This document shows positions 1 through 6,763 of a DNA stretch of 64,000 bases, piece after piece. Made by a program: the position numbers and the translations under genes. The DNA comes from Bin87 sp034423575. Its GTDB lineage: Bacteria > Chloroflexota > Dehalococcoidia > Lucifugimonadales > UBA3495. The notes under the pieces were generated by a model. It was not told the DNA's origin. It saw only the letters and a list, made by a program, of their open reading frames with translations, and made no database searches. The DNA lies in NCBI GenBank assembly GCA_034423575.1, contig DAOUIF010000086.1, positions 1 through 64,000 of the forward strand, written 5' to 3'. How positions within the stretch are numbered: the stretch's first letter is position 1; every line of letters begins with the position of its first letter.

Positions 1-2
1 CC

Positions 3-725
3 TACATCATCACTCTGCCCATCACCGCCGATCTGACCAAGTACGTCCCTCCCTTTCTGGCCGCGCATTTGGGGAGCGGCGGTTCCGGCCCGCTGGCCAA
101 TTTCTCGGCCTTCGCCATGCCGCCAATGTCCGAGCTGGTGGAGGGAGGTTACGAGCATCTAGTCCGCTTGGCCAACGTCCGGAACGACGACCTGGTTTAC
201 GGAGGCAGCATGTTCTCCTACGACCTGGCCCGCATGATGGAATCGGTGGCTCAGGCCGTGCAGGAATACGCTGACTCCTGGTTTCGCACCAGTGGAGAGG
301 AAGGCGTCTCCACCGTCCCTGCCGAGGACGCCGCCATACCCCTGGGCGGCTCCTCGCCCCTGACGGGTGCGGTGGATGCCGACGAAGGCGACAGCTTGGG
401 CGTAAATGAGGTGCTCTGGAGCTTCATGAGCGAGGGCGACCGGCTGGCCGAGATGGGCCGGCTGCTGGGCCGCTTGCGCTTCGCCCAGGAAGGCAACGAT
501 GCCACCGCCATTGCCGACATCATCGCGGAGATGACCGCCCTGGGCCGGCACCTGCCCGATGAGTTTGGCATCGGCTCGCTGGTGGCCGCCGCCAACGACA
601 CCACCCCCAACGGCGTGCAGTTGGCCCAGTTATACCTTGATCGCTGCTACCGGCTCTCATCCGGGGATACGGAGCAGGTGCGCCGCATCGACGAGGCCAT
701 AAAGAATCTGCAACGGCGAGGGTGA
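3..725 (+). CDS. Unknown protein, C-terminal part (gene starts before the window)
   Basis: The reading frame is open from base 3, so the gene begins upstream of the window; a TTG at 69 could serve as a start but nothing favours it. The visible 240 residues are soluble, acidic and mostly helical in character, with no membrane segment, no cysteine pair and no motif I recognise. The middle (around bases 280-400) is rich in Ser, Gly, Pro and Glu and looks like a flexible linker between two helical parts. The C-terminal part (bases 410-720) has repeated short helices with Leu/Ala/Arg patterns. The stop codon TGA lies in the loop of a perfect hairpin. Function unknown. Confidence 0.6.
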   Translation, partial: YIITLPITADLTKYVPPFLAAHLGSGGSGPLANFSAFAMPPMSELVEGGYEHLVRLANVRNDDLVYGGSMFSYDLARMMESVAQAVQEYADSWFRTSGEEGVSTVPAEDAAIPLGGSSPLTGAVDADEGDSLGVNEVLWSFMSEGDRLAEMGRLLGRLRFAQEGNDATAIADIIAEMTALGRHLPDEFGIGSLVAAANDTTPNGVQLAQLYLDRCYRLSSGDTEQVRRIDEAIKNLQRRG

Positions 726-741
726 TCAAACCCTCGCCGTT
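712..741. terminator. Hairpin over the stop codon, possible bidirectional terminator
   Basis: AACGGCGAGGG and its exact complement enclose an 8-base loop that contains the TGA of the upstream gene. The convergent xer gene ends 52 bases further on. There is no U-run on either side, so termination would be weak or factor-assisted. Confidence 0.45.
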
Positions 742-792
742 CGCGATCGCCTCGGTGGATTTCGAGCCTCTACTGCTCCTTCTGCATCTCCG

Positions 793-1701
793 TCACGCCC
801 GTGGATGACTCCGCTCGTATTCGGCGCGGACGTGCGAGTCGGTCAGGTGGGTGTAGACCTGCGTCGTTGAAATGCTGGAGTGTCCCAGCAACTCCTGTAC
901 GTGGCGCAGCGAGGCCCCGTTCTGCAGCAGATGGGTGGCGAAACTGTGCCGCAGCGTGTGCGGTGTGATTTTCGGGTCCACGTCGGCGGCCTTTGCCGCC
1001 GTCTTCAGGATGTTCCACACCCATTGCCGGGTGAGCCGCTCGCCGCGCTGGTTCAGGTACAGCGCCGTCTCGCCGCGCTTGTCGCCAAGTAGCTCGACCC
1101 GGGCTCCGCCGATGTATTCCCGCAGGTTCGACAGGGCGTCCGGGTAGAGGTAGACGATCCGCTCCTTGGAACCCTTGCCCCAGGTGCGGATGAATCCCTC
1201 TTCAAAGTCGATGTCCTGGACGTTCAGCGCCACCAGTTCGCTCACCCGCAGGCCGGTTGCGTACAGCAACTCCAGGATGCTGGCGTCCCGGCGCCCTTCC
1301 GGCGTCCCTGTATCCGCCGCTGTGGCCAACAGACGCCTCACGTCGTCTTCAGAGATGTACTTGGGAACCGTCCGTCCTACCCGTGGGGATCCCAAGTTCT
1401 CGGTCGGATCTTCGGTTATCAGCCCGTTTGCGCTGAGGTATCCGAAAAACGACCGGACTGCAGCAACCTTGCGTGCGGTGGTGGTGTCTCGATACTTGCG
1501 GTTGTCCCGCAGTTCGCTGATGTAGGCGTTGAGCAGGTTGATGTCGACCAGACGCCAAACTTCCTGGTCCTCGGAGTTGAGGCTGTCCGCGACGAACTCG
1601 CGGAACTGGTTCAGGTCGTTGCTGTACGCATCCAGCGTGTTCTGGGAAAAGCCCCGCTCAACGATGAGGTGTTGCAGGAACGAATTTACCGTTTGCCTCA
1701 T
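793..1701 (-). CDS. xerD: Tyrosine site-specific recombinase, XerC/XerD family
   Basis: A 302-residue tyrosine recombinase of the length typical for Xer proteins, which resolve chromosome dimers at dif with FtsK. The N-terminal SAM-like core-binding domain is at about residues 1-95 and the catalytic domain at 110-295. The full active-site set is visible: Arg152 (TGLRVSEL), Lys176 (GKGSKER), His248 and Arg251 (HTLRH), His274 (LLGH) and the nucleophile Tyr283 (TQVYTH). The start ATG follows a GGAG. Whether it is XerC, XerD or a single-protein XerH-like enzyme cannot be decided from the sequence; no partner or dif-like site is seen nearby and nothing suggests an integron or phage. Confidence 0.9.
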   Translation of the reverse strand: MRQTVNSFLQHLIVERGFSQNTLDAYSNDLNQFREFVADSLNSEDQEVWRLVDINLLNAYISELRDNRKYRDTTTARKVAAVRSFFGYLSANGLITEDPTENLGSPRVGRTVPKYISEDDVRRLLATAADTGTPEGRRDASILELLYATGLRVSELVALNVQDIDFEEGFIRTWGKGSKERIVYLYPDALSNLREYIGGARVELLGDKRGETALYLNQRGERLTRQWVWNILKTAAKAADVDPKITPHTLRHSFATHLLQNGASLRHVQELLGHSSISTTQVYTHLTDSHVRAEYERSHPRA

Positions 1702-1853
1702 GATCTCCGCCAGTGGGCTGGTGTACCCGGCCCCGCTTTGCTTTGCTTCCCTTCCCCGCTTGCCATGTGGTACGGCAGGCGTCCGGCATCATTTTTGTAC
1801 ATCCAAGCGGCAGGCGTCATTCGGCGCACGATGCGGGATTCGACGATTCCCGG

Positions 1854-2321
1854 TCATATGAGGCTGAAAACTCCCACCGAAGCCAGCGTGACGATCGCCG
1901 CATGGATGATCAAGCTCGCGGCGATTGACGCCAACAACCGGCTCCGGCGCATTCCGGCTACCTCCAAAGTCACCGTGGTAACATACACCCCGGCCCACGG
2001 CGTGACGATCAATACTCCCCACACGCCCCAACGGTCCAGCGCCCGCAATAGCCGTCGGCTGCGGCGACGCAGCATCCATCGGACCGTCGACCGAACCGGC
2101 TCGGGACGCATGCGCAGCATAACCTTCAACACCCCCGTACCCTGCTCCGCCCTGCGAAACAACCCCGATATCACCAGCGCCGGCAGCATGTTGAACACCA
2201 CGGACACCAGGGCAACGAGCATCGGGTCCAGACCCAGGCCCACGCCCAAGGGTATGGAGACCAGTTCCTCGCCTATGGGCGATGCCGCGGTCAGCGCCAC
2301 CGCTACGTACTTGGCCCACAA
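1854..2321 (-). CDS. Small integral membrane protein, COG2426 (putative small multidrug export) family
   Basis: A 155-residue membrane protein with about four hydrophobic segments (residues 5-25, 33-55, 97-118, 130-153) and a strongly basic cytoplasmic stretch at 65-95. The early motif SPIGEELVSIPLGVGLGL and the later WGVWGVLIVTPWAGVYVT match the family annotated as putative small multidrug export proteins (PF06695), whose function is not established. It runs convergently towards xer's upstream side with a gap of about 150 bases. The assignment rests on motif recall; transport is inferred. Confidence 0.65.
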   Translation of the reverse strand: MWAKYVAVALTAASPIGEELVSIPLGVGLGLDPMLVALVSVVFNMLPALVISGLFRRAEQGTGVLKVMLRMRPEPVRSTVRWMLRRRSRRLLRALDRWGVWGVLIVTPWAGVYVTTVTLEVAGMRRSRLLASIAASLIIHAAIVTLASVGVFSLI

Positions 2322-2405
2322 ACTCGCGGCCTCCCGAGCCGGCGGAGCGACTCGCCGTTGGCCTGTCCCGAGCGGCCGCCTTCTGCAAAGACAAACGGAT
2401 TATCC

Positions 2406-2624
2406 ATGAACCCGCTAATTTTACTCGCAGTCGCCCTCCAGTCCGGAGACGGATCCGCTGACTTGTCTTTCCTGGCGTATCTGGACATTTGGATCATCGG
2501 CGGGTTGGTAATGCTGGCGGTTGTGGTGGTCGTGGGTAAATGGCTCTACGGGAAACTCCGCCGCCGACCCGATGACGACCGGTACTACGACGAGAGGTAC
2601 GACGAATACGACTACGAATGCTGA
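2406..2624 (+). CDS. Small single-span membrane protein with acidic Tyr/Asp tail
   Basis: A 72-residue protein. I chose the ATG at 2406 because the protein then begins with a hydrophobic leader (MNPLILLAVALQ). A second hydrophobic span follows (residues 27-45), then a basic stop-transfer patch (KLRRR) and a tail of Asp, Tyr, Glu and Arg repeats such as DDRYYDERYDEYDYE. The layout suggests a cleaved or retained signal followed by one membrane anchor with a charged cytoplasmic tail. No family recognised, and no clear ribosome site. Divergent from the COG2426 gene by 84 bases. Confidence 0.45.
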   Translation: MNPLILLAVALQSGDGSADLSFLAYLDIWIIGGLVMLAVVVVVGKWLYGKLRRRPDDDRYYDERYDEYDYEC

Positions 2625-2677
2625 CGTCCCCAGCCGCTGGCGACTCGGGTGCGGAGTCCGGCTCGCGCGTACCGCTT

Positions 2678-2770
2678 GTCATCGCGAGGAGCGCAGCGAC
2701 GCGGCGATCTCGTTACACGAAGAACGGACGCCTCCGGCAGCGGGATTGCCGCGCTTCGCTCGCAATGACG
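2678..2770. repeat. Palindromic intergenic repeat, family A (copy 1)
   Basis: The left end reads GTCATCGCGAGGAGCG and the right end CGCTTCGCTCGCAATGAC, nearly exact inverted repeats around an unrelated centre. The same ends recur at 11314-11405, 49231-49321 and 59061-59151, with a half copy near 55054-55085. It overlaps the 5' part of a longer open frame leading into the oxidoreductase, which argues that the real start of that gene is further downstream. Confidence 0.8.
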
Positions 2771-2809
2771 GATTTGAGAAATCGGTTAAGCGCGAGTGAC
2801 GTCCGGCGT

Positions 2810-2836
2810 TTGACAGGATTCTGCGGATTTTATACC
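2810..2836 (+). promoter_or_regulatory. Possible promoter of the oxidoreductase gene
   Basis: A consensus -35 TTGACA (2810-2815) is followed after 15 bases by TATACC (2831-2836). The spacer is short, so the match is tentative, but it lies 37 bases before the chosen ATG and directly after the repeat. Confidence 0.4.
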
Positions 2837-2872
2837 CTCGACAAACAACGTCGGCATGAGGAGTACGCGCAG

Positions 2873-3478
2873 ATGGTTACCCGAGGATTCTTCGGACGAC
2901 GCCGCGAAACGCCCCCGCGTCCCATTCCGCCCGGTCAATACCTGGAACGCGGATTCCCGGTGCTGACCGCCGGGCCAACCCAGCGGGTACCGTTGGACCA
3001 GTGGAGCTTCGTGTTGGTGGGCGCCGAGGGCGAGCCCCTGGGTGAGTGGAACTGGGAGCAGTTTCGCTCGTTGCCCGAGACGGAAATCCATACCGACATC
3101 CACTGCGTCACCAAGTGGAGCAAGCTGGATACCTCCTGGAAGGGAGTCACCATCGACGATCTCTTGGTCGCTGCTGGAGTCTCTGAACCGCCGCCTTACC
3201 TTATGGCCTTTTCCTATGGAGGCTATACCACCAACTTGCCGACATGGGACGTGCTCGAGGGTCGGGGCATGGTCGCCTTTGAGTTTGATGGACAACCCAT
3301 CGCCGCCGAGCATGGGGGCCCGGCGCGCCTGGTGGTTCCGCACCTGTACTTCTGGAAGTCCGCCAAGTGGCTGCGCGGCATCCGGTTCATGCCCCACGAC
3401 CAGCCCGGGTTCTGGGAGCAGTACGGTTACCACATGTACGGCGATCCCTGGAAGGAACAACGGTACTGGGGTGATTAG
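2873..3478 (+). CDS. Sulfite oxidase-type molybdopterin oxidoreductase (MsrP/YedY-like)
   Basis: A 201-residue protein of the oxidoreductase molybdopterin-binding family. Cys78 in DIHCVTKWSKLD is the expected equatorial molybdenum ligand of sulfite oxidase and MsrP relatives. Other conserved patches are GGYTTNLP and GGPARLVVPHLYFWKSAKW. The ATG at 2873 is preceded by GAGGAG at the right spacing; upstream in-frame codons lie in a repeat. No Tat signal is present, so the enzyme is probably cytoplasmic, unlike E. coli MsrP. The next gene overlaps its stop by one base and encodes a flavin reductase that probably supplies electrons. The substrate is unknown. Confidence 0.85.
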   Translation: MVTRGFFGRRRETPPRPIPPGQYLERGFPVLTAGPTQRVPLDQWSFVLVGAEGEPLGEWNWEQFRSLPETEIHTDIHCVTKWSKLDTSWKGVTIDDLLVAAGVSEPPPYLMAFSYGGYTTNLPTWDVLEGRGMVAFEFDGQPIAAEHGGPARLVVPHLYFWKSAKWLRGIRFMPHDQPGFWEQYGYHMYGDPWKEQRYWGD

Positions 3479-4248
3479 TGCAGGACCCAGCGGCAGCGCC
3501 CGCCACATCCTGGCAACCTGCCACGGTGGAGCGGGTAACTGTCGAGACCTACCGCGCCAAGACCTTCACCCTGCGGCTCTCTGAGCCGCGTCCTTTTCGC
3601 GCCGGCCAGCACTACGACGTCCGTCTCACGGCCCCGGATGGCTACCAGGCCCAGCGCTCCTACTCGGTGGCCTCCGCTCCCGATGACTTCAAGCTTATCG
3701 ATTTAACGGTGGAGCTCATACCCGACGGCGAGGTGTCCCCGTACTTCCATGAGGTGGTGGAGCCCGGTGACGTCCTGGAAGTGCGCGGCCCTATCGGCGG
3801 TCCTTTCACCTGGACGCCCGATATGGCCGGTCCCCTGCTGCTGCTCGCCGGCGGCTCGGGCATCGTCCCGCTGAAGTCGATACTGATGCACCGAATCCTG
3901 GCCGCGCCGGACACTTCCGCGCTGCTGCTGTATTCGACGCGCGGTCCGGAGGACATCATCTACCGGAAGTTCCTCGACAGCGTGGGTCGGCCTGGTATCG
4001 GCGTGTCCGTGATATGTACGCTGACCCGACGGCAGCCGCCCGGCTGGATTGGATATGATCGCCGGGTCGACGCGGACATGCTGCGGGAATGCATTGAAGA
4101 GCTTGCTGTGATGCACGGCCACGAGGCCACCCCCCTGTCCTACGCCTGCGGACCCACCGGTTTCGTGGAGGCCGCGGCTGACGCCCTGCTATCCGTCGGC
4201 GTCGCCGAATCCGCCATTCGTACCGAGCGTTTTGGCCCCACTCAGTAG
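3478..4248 (+). CDS. FAD/NAD(P)-binding oxidoreductase, ferredoxin reductase-like
   Basis: A 256-residue protein with a GTG start overlapping the TAG of the upstream molybdoenzyme (translational coupling). The FAD domain carries RSYSVAS (Arg60-Ser66). The NAD(P) domain carries AGGSGIVPLKS (residues 124-134) and YACGPTGFVE near the end, and the C-terminus reads ERFGPT. There is no C-terminal 2Fe-2S cluster, so it is a two-domain FNR-type reductase. With the preceding gene it probably forms a soluble two-component system passing electrons from NAD(P)H to the molybdenum centre; this is inferred from gene order. Its last 7 bases overlap the convergent gene. Confidence 0.85.
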   Translation: MQDPAAAPATSWQPATVERVTVETYRAKTFTLRLSEPRPFRAGQHYDVRLTAPDGYQAQRSYSVASAPDDFKLIDLTVELIPDGEVSPYFHEVVEPGDVLEVRGPIGGPFTWTPDMAGPLLLLAGGSGIVPLKSILMHRILAAPDTSALLLYSTRGPEDIIYRKFLDSVGRPGIGVSVICTLTRRQPPGWIGYDRRVDADMLRECIEELAVMHGHEATPLSYACGPTGFVEAAADALLSVGVAESAIRTERFGPTQ

Positions 4249-4937
4249 CCGGTGGCCAGTCCCGCCAGCCACTCGATTATTGGGAGCAGGGTGGACCACA
4301 GGATGCCCGGCCGCAGCACGAAGTCGGACGCGATCAATGCGACCAACAGCAGCGGCGCAAACCTCTGAAACCGCTGGTGTCCTTCTGCCGACGAGGCCGG
4401 CAGCAGCGCGCCCAGAGCCCGGTAGCCGGCCAACGGCGCCAGGGGCAGCATGTGAAACGCGGCTTGCATCAGGTTGTAGATGATTAACAACCCGACCAGG
4501 TCGGAGATGCCGGAGCGTAAGCCACCTGTCATCACGAGGTTCAGGCTGTCCGGCGAGGGGTAGGTCCAGCCCAGTAGGCCCGCCTTTACCGGCGAGGCCA
4601 GCAGAAACGCGACCGTCAGGTTCCCCAGTGGGCCGGCGGCCGCGACCACGACCGACGGCCATCGCCCCTGGCGTCCCGGCGGGCCCGGCAACTGGCGGCC
4701 CCAGCCGAACCCGGAAACCGTCGCCAGGATTATCCCGGCGATATCCAGGTGACGCAGGGGATTGCCGAAAAACCGCCCCTGAGCTCGCGGGGCGGGGTCT
4801 CCCAACACCGTCGCCACCAGCGCCTGGAACCACCCGTTGACCCAAATGGCGACGGCGCCGGAGAAAGCGCAGAGCACCGCCAGACGCACGAAGGCCCCGA
4901 TGTCATCGGGCAACAGGTTCGCGGACGATATCAGCAT
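4242..4937 (-). CDS. Site-2 protease (M50B)-like membrane protein lacking the catalytic residues
   Basis: A 231-residue polytopic membrane protein. The stretch ALVATVLGDPAPRAQGRFFG followed by NPLRHLD aligns with the first core helix and loop of bacterial M50B proteases (HExxHALVAxxLGDPTPxxxGRLTLNPLxHLD). Here HExxH is replaced by N34-G35-W-F-Q38. The second motif (NxLPIPPLDG) reads HMLPLAPLAGYRAL, so the metal-binding Asp is Ala168. All zinc ligands are therefore gone and the protein is predicted to be inactive as a protease. A role as a membrane chaperone or regulator, as for other rhomboid and S2P pseudoproteases, is possible. A perfect inverted repeat sits just upstream of its ATG. Confidence 0.7.
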   Translation of the reverse strand: MLISSANLLPDDIGAFVRLAVLCAFSGAVAIWVNGWFQALVATVLGDPAPRAQGRFFGNPLRHLDIAGIILATVSGFGWGRQLPGPPGRQGRWPSVVVAAAGPLGNLTVAFLLASPVKAGLLGWTYPSPDSLNLVMTGGLRSGISDLVGLLIIYNLMQAAFHMLPLAPLAGYRALGALLPASSAEGHQRFQRFAPLLLVALIASDFVLRPGILWSTLLPIIEWLAGLATGY

Positions 4938-4939
4938 GA

Positions 4940-4969
4940 GCGGCGGCTATTTTACGCCATAGCCGCCGC
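4940..4969 (-). promoter_or_regulatory. 10-bp perfect inverted repeat over the -10 region of the M50-like gene
   Basis: GCGGCGGCTA (4940-4949), ten bases, then TAGCCGCCGC (4960-4969). On the minus strand a TAAAAT box (4954-4949) lies across loop and stem, 11 bases before the ATG. The palindrome could be an operator or an RNA hairpin at the very 5' end of the message. Confidence 0.5.
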
Positions 4970-5016
4970 AACGCCCGCAGACCCGCCTGCGAGTTATGGG
5001 ATCATTCAGACTTGGA

Positions 5017-5295
5017 TCAGCCCTGCTCGGCCCACTGGTCAAACGACACGCCGCCGGTGTATTGGTCAGGCAGCAGTTCCCACAGGATGTCCAGTAGCGG
5101 CCGCACATCCTCCAAAGCGAGTGCCGCCCGACGCTGAGTCATATAAACCTCGTAGAAATTGCCATGCAGACTCTCCGCGGCGCGAAGGCCCCGGTCAATG
5201 ATCTGGGCCTGCTCTGGCACCTCTGCCATCAACCCTGTAATCGCGTCCCGGATGGCTTCGTGATCGTGATGCTCCCAGCTGCGGAGGGTTGCCAC
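5017..5295 (-). CDS. HEPN/PaREP1-like helical protein; true start unclear
   Basis: From the GTG at 5295 the frame gives 92 residues. In the same frame upstream, about 40 more codons (to about 5418) read like the family's first helices: EQARDYW, then EGDYCQAGEKGWDTVAQLTEAVATLRSWEHHDHEAI. They lead to AAESLHGNFYE, a pattern I associate with PaREP1/HEPN helical proteins. No ATG, GTG or TTG exists in that frame between 5295 and the TAG at 5476-5478, which is the stop of the upstream ferritin-like gene. Translation may therefore start at a rare codon, depend on the upstream gene, or the gene may have lost its start. Function unknown. Confidence 0.55.
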   Translation of the reverse strand: MATLRSWEHHDHEAIRDAITGLMAEVPEQAQIIDRGLRAAESLHGNFYEVYMTQRRAALALEDVRPLLDILWELLPDQYTGGVSFDQWAEQG

Positions 5296-5475
5296 GGCCT
5301 CGGTCAGCTGCGCTACCGTATCCCAGCCTTTTTCACCGGCCTGGCAATAGTCGCCCTCGGCCAGGTGCGCCGGCCACTTCGACCAGTAATCGCGTGCCTG
5401 CTCCAGATGCTTCTGGACGCGAGCGTCTCGACGATCCGGCCTTTCCGGCCGTCGGGTTCGTGGCGGTATGGCTCC

Positions 5476-6684
5476 CTACCCCTCTTGAAGCACCGCCGCG
5501 AGGTCGGGATGCAGACCGCTCTCCTGCTTCTGGATGCCGACGTAGTGCAGCCGGGTCAGGTACTGGCGCACGTAGTCGGTGCGCAGCCGGTTCACTGCCG
5601 TCATGCCCTCGGCCATGCCCGCGACCGACCCACCGGCGATGATCGCCATGGCCTCCCACAGCACCGGGTCTTTCATCTCGCCCGCCATGTCCTTCTCGAT
5701 GGATCCGAGAATTCGTCGCAGCGACACCCCGAAGTCCACACCCTTCACCGCCACGGTGAGCTTCAGCATCGCCATCCCGTAGGCCATGTGTCGCGCCTTG
5801 TCCTGCAGGCACAGGCCGAACAGCTTGCGATCGACGGCATTGGTCGCATAGTGCGCCCCGAACCGGTACAGCAGCATCGTCAGCGTGCCGCGCGCGATGT
5901 ACAGGGACACCGAGACCTCGGGCCAGCCGGCCCTGGTTTCCACCATGCGCCGGCTCATCATGCCGGGCGTTTCCAGCCCCAGCGCGCCACCGTTGCACAG
6001 GGCACGGTGCCGCATCGCCTCGAAGTGCCGCGCCGAGTCGAACTCCTGGGTGGCCAGGAACATCTTGGGCTCGATGAAGGCGTAGTTCATGCGGTGCAGC
6101 CACAGGCCGATGGTGTCGATCTCGGCGGTGGCGTGCTGCCCTAACTCGGTGCACAGCTGGCACCAGGCCAGCTCCAGGGTCTCGGGCTGGTCAGGGATCT
6201 CGTCCCACGGAATGTCCTGCATGGCGTTCCAGCGACGCTGGATGGCCTCTTCGTACAGCCAGGCCGCGTTGTCCGACCACAGTTCGTCCTTGCGGTTGAC
6301 CGAGTAGTTGTCCAGACGCGGTATGCCGGGCGTGGCAAAGGAACCGCGCGGCATGCGGGTCATCTCCCGGCTCTCCTCGGGAATTTCCCCGTACAGGCCC
6401 ACATTGATCCCGTCGATGGTCAGCCCGTGGGCCGTGGGCGCTGCGCGGGTTCCCCACTGCCTTGTGTCCTTCATCCAGGGGAACCGGTCGGTCGGAGACT
6501 GGGGAGCCTCCTCCTCGGCGGGGGCCTCTGCGGTTTCGACGCTCTCGGGCTCGGGCGCCGTGCTCTCGGCCACATCCTGTTGGACGCGCTCGGCGGCCGA
6601 CGACCGGTAATTCCCGGTAGGATTGCTGTCGTCCACGGGCTCTCCCGGGTTACTGCCGTTCTGCGGATCATTCTGCGTGGTCAT
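5476..6684 (-). CDS. Ferritin-like (R2-type fold) protein with degenerate diiron site
   Basis: 402 residues from the ATG at 6684, which follows GGGGGAAGGG. Residues 1-65 are an acidic low-complexity tail. The helical-bundle domain (about 130-385) aligns without gaps over long stretches to the product of the upstream gene at 6764-7861. Every carboxylate ligand of that paralogue is replaced: Glu136 is Ala185, Glu168 is Ser217 (DSARH), Glu219 is Gly266 and Glu249 is Lys296 (DKARH). Both histidines remain (His220, His299). It should not bind a normal diiron centre and may be a structural or regulatory partner of the intact paralogue. Second gene of a probable two-gene unit, 79 bases after it. Confidence 0.75.
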   Translation of the reverse strand: MTTQNDPQNGSNPGEPVDDSNPTGNYRSSAAERVQQDVAESTAPEPESVETAEAPAEEEAPQSPTDRFPWMKDTRQWGTRAAPTAHGLTIDGINVGLYGEIPEESREMTRMPRGSFATPGIPRLDNYSVNRKDELWSDNAAWLYEEAIQRRWNAMQDIPWDEIPDQPETLELAWCQLCTELGQHATAEIDTIGLWLHRMNYAFIEPKMFLATQEFDSARHFEAMRHRALCNGGALGLETPGMMSRRMVETRAGWPEVSVSLYIARGTLTMLLYRFGAHYATNAVDRKLFGLCLQDKARHMAYGMAMLKLTVAVKGVDFGVSLRRILGSIEKDMAGEMKDPVLWEAMAIIAGGSVAGMAEGMTAVNRLRTDYVRQYLTRLHYVGIQKQESGLHPDLAAVLQEG

Positions 6685-6703
6685 TACCCTTCCCCCAATA
6701 GGA

Positions 6704-6736
6704 GACGGCCCGCCGACCTCAGGACGACGGGCCGTC
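6704..6736 (-). terminator. Intergenic hairpin between the two ferritin-like genes
   Basis: GACGGCCCG (6704-6712) pairs with CGGGCCGTC (6728-6736) across a 15-base loop. It has no U-run, so partial termination or mRNA stabilisation between the two paralogues is more likely than full termination. Confidence 0.4.
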
Positions 6737-6763
6737 GGCATTCCAGTGCCGATGTATGGCGAG

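Noticed and set aside
2618..2872. An N-terminal extension of the molybdoenzyme to 286 residues
   Set aside because: The extra part is translated from the family A repeat and has no homology; the ATG at 2873 has a GAGGAG and gives the normal family N-terminus.
5017..6684. Readthrough fusion of the ferritin-like protein with the HEPN-like frame
   Set aside because: The 17 codons after the TAG (GAIPPRTRRPERPDRRD) look non-coding, and TAG is used as an ordinary stop elsewhere in the window, so a fusion is not supported.
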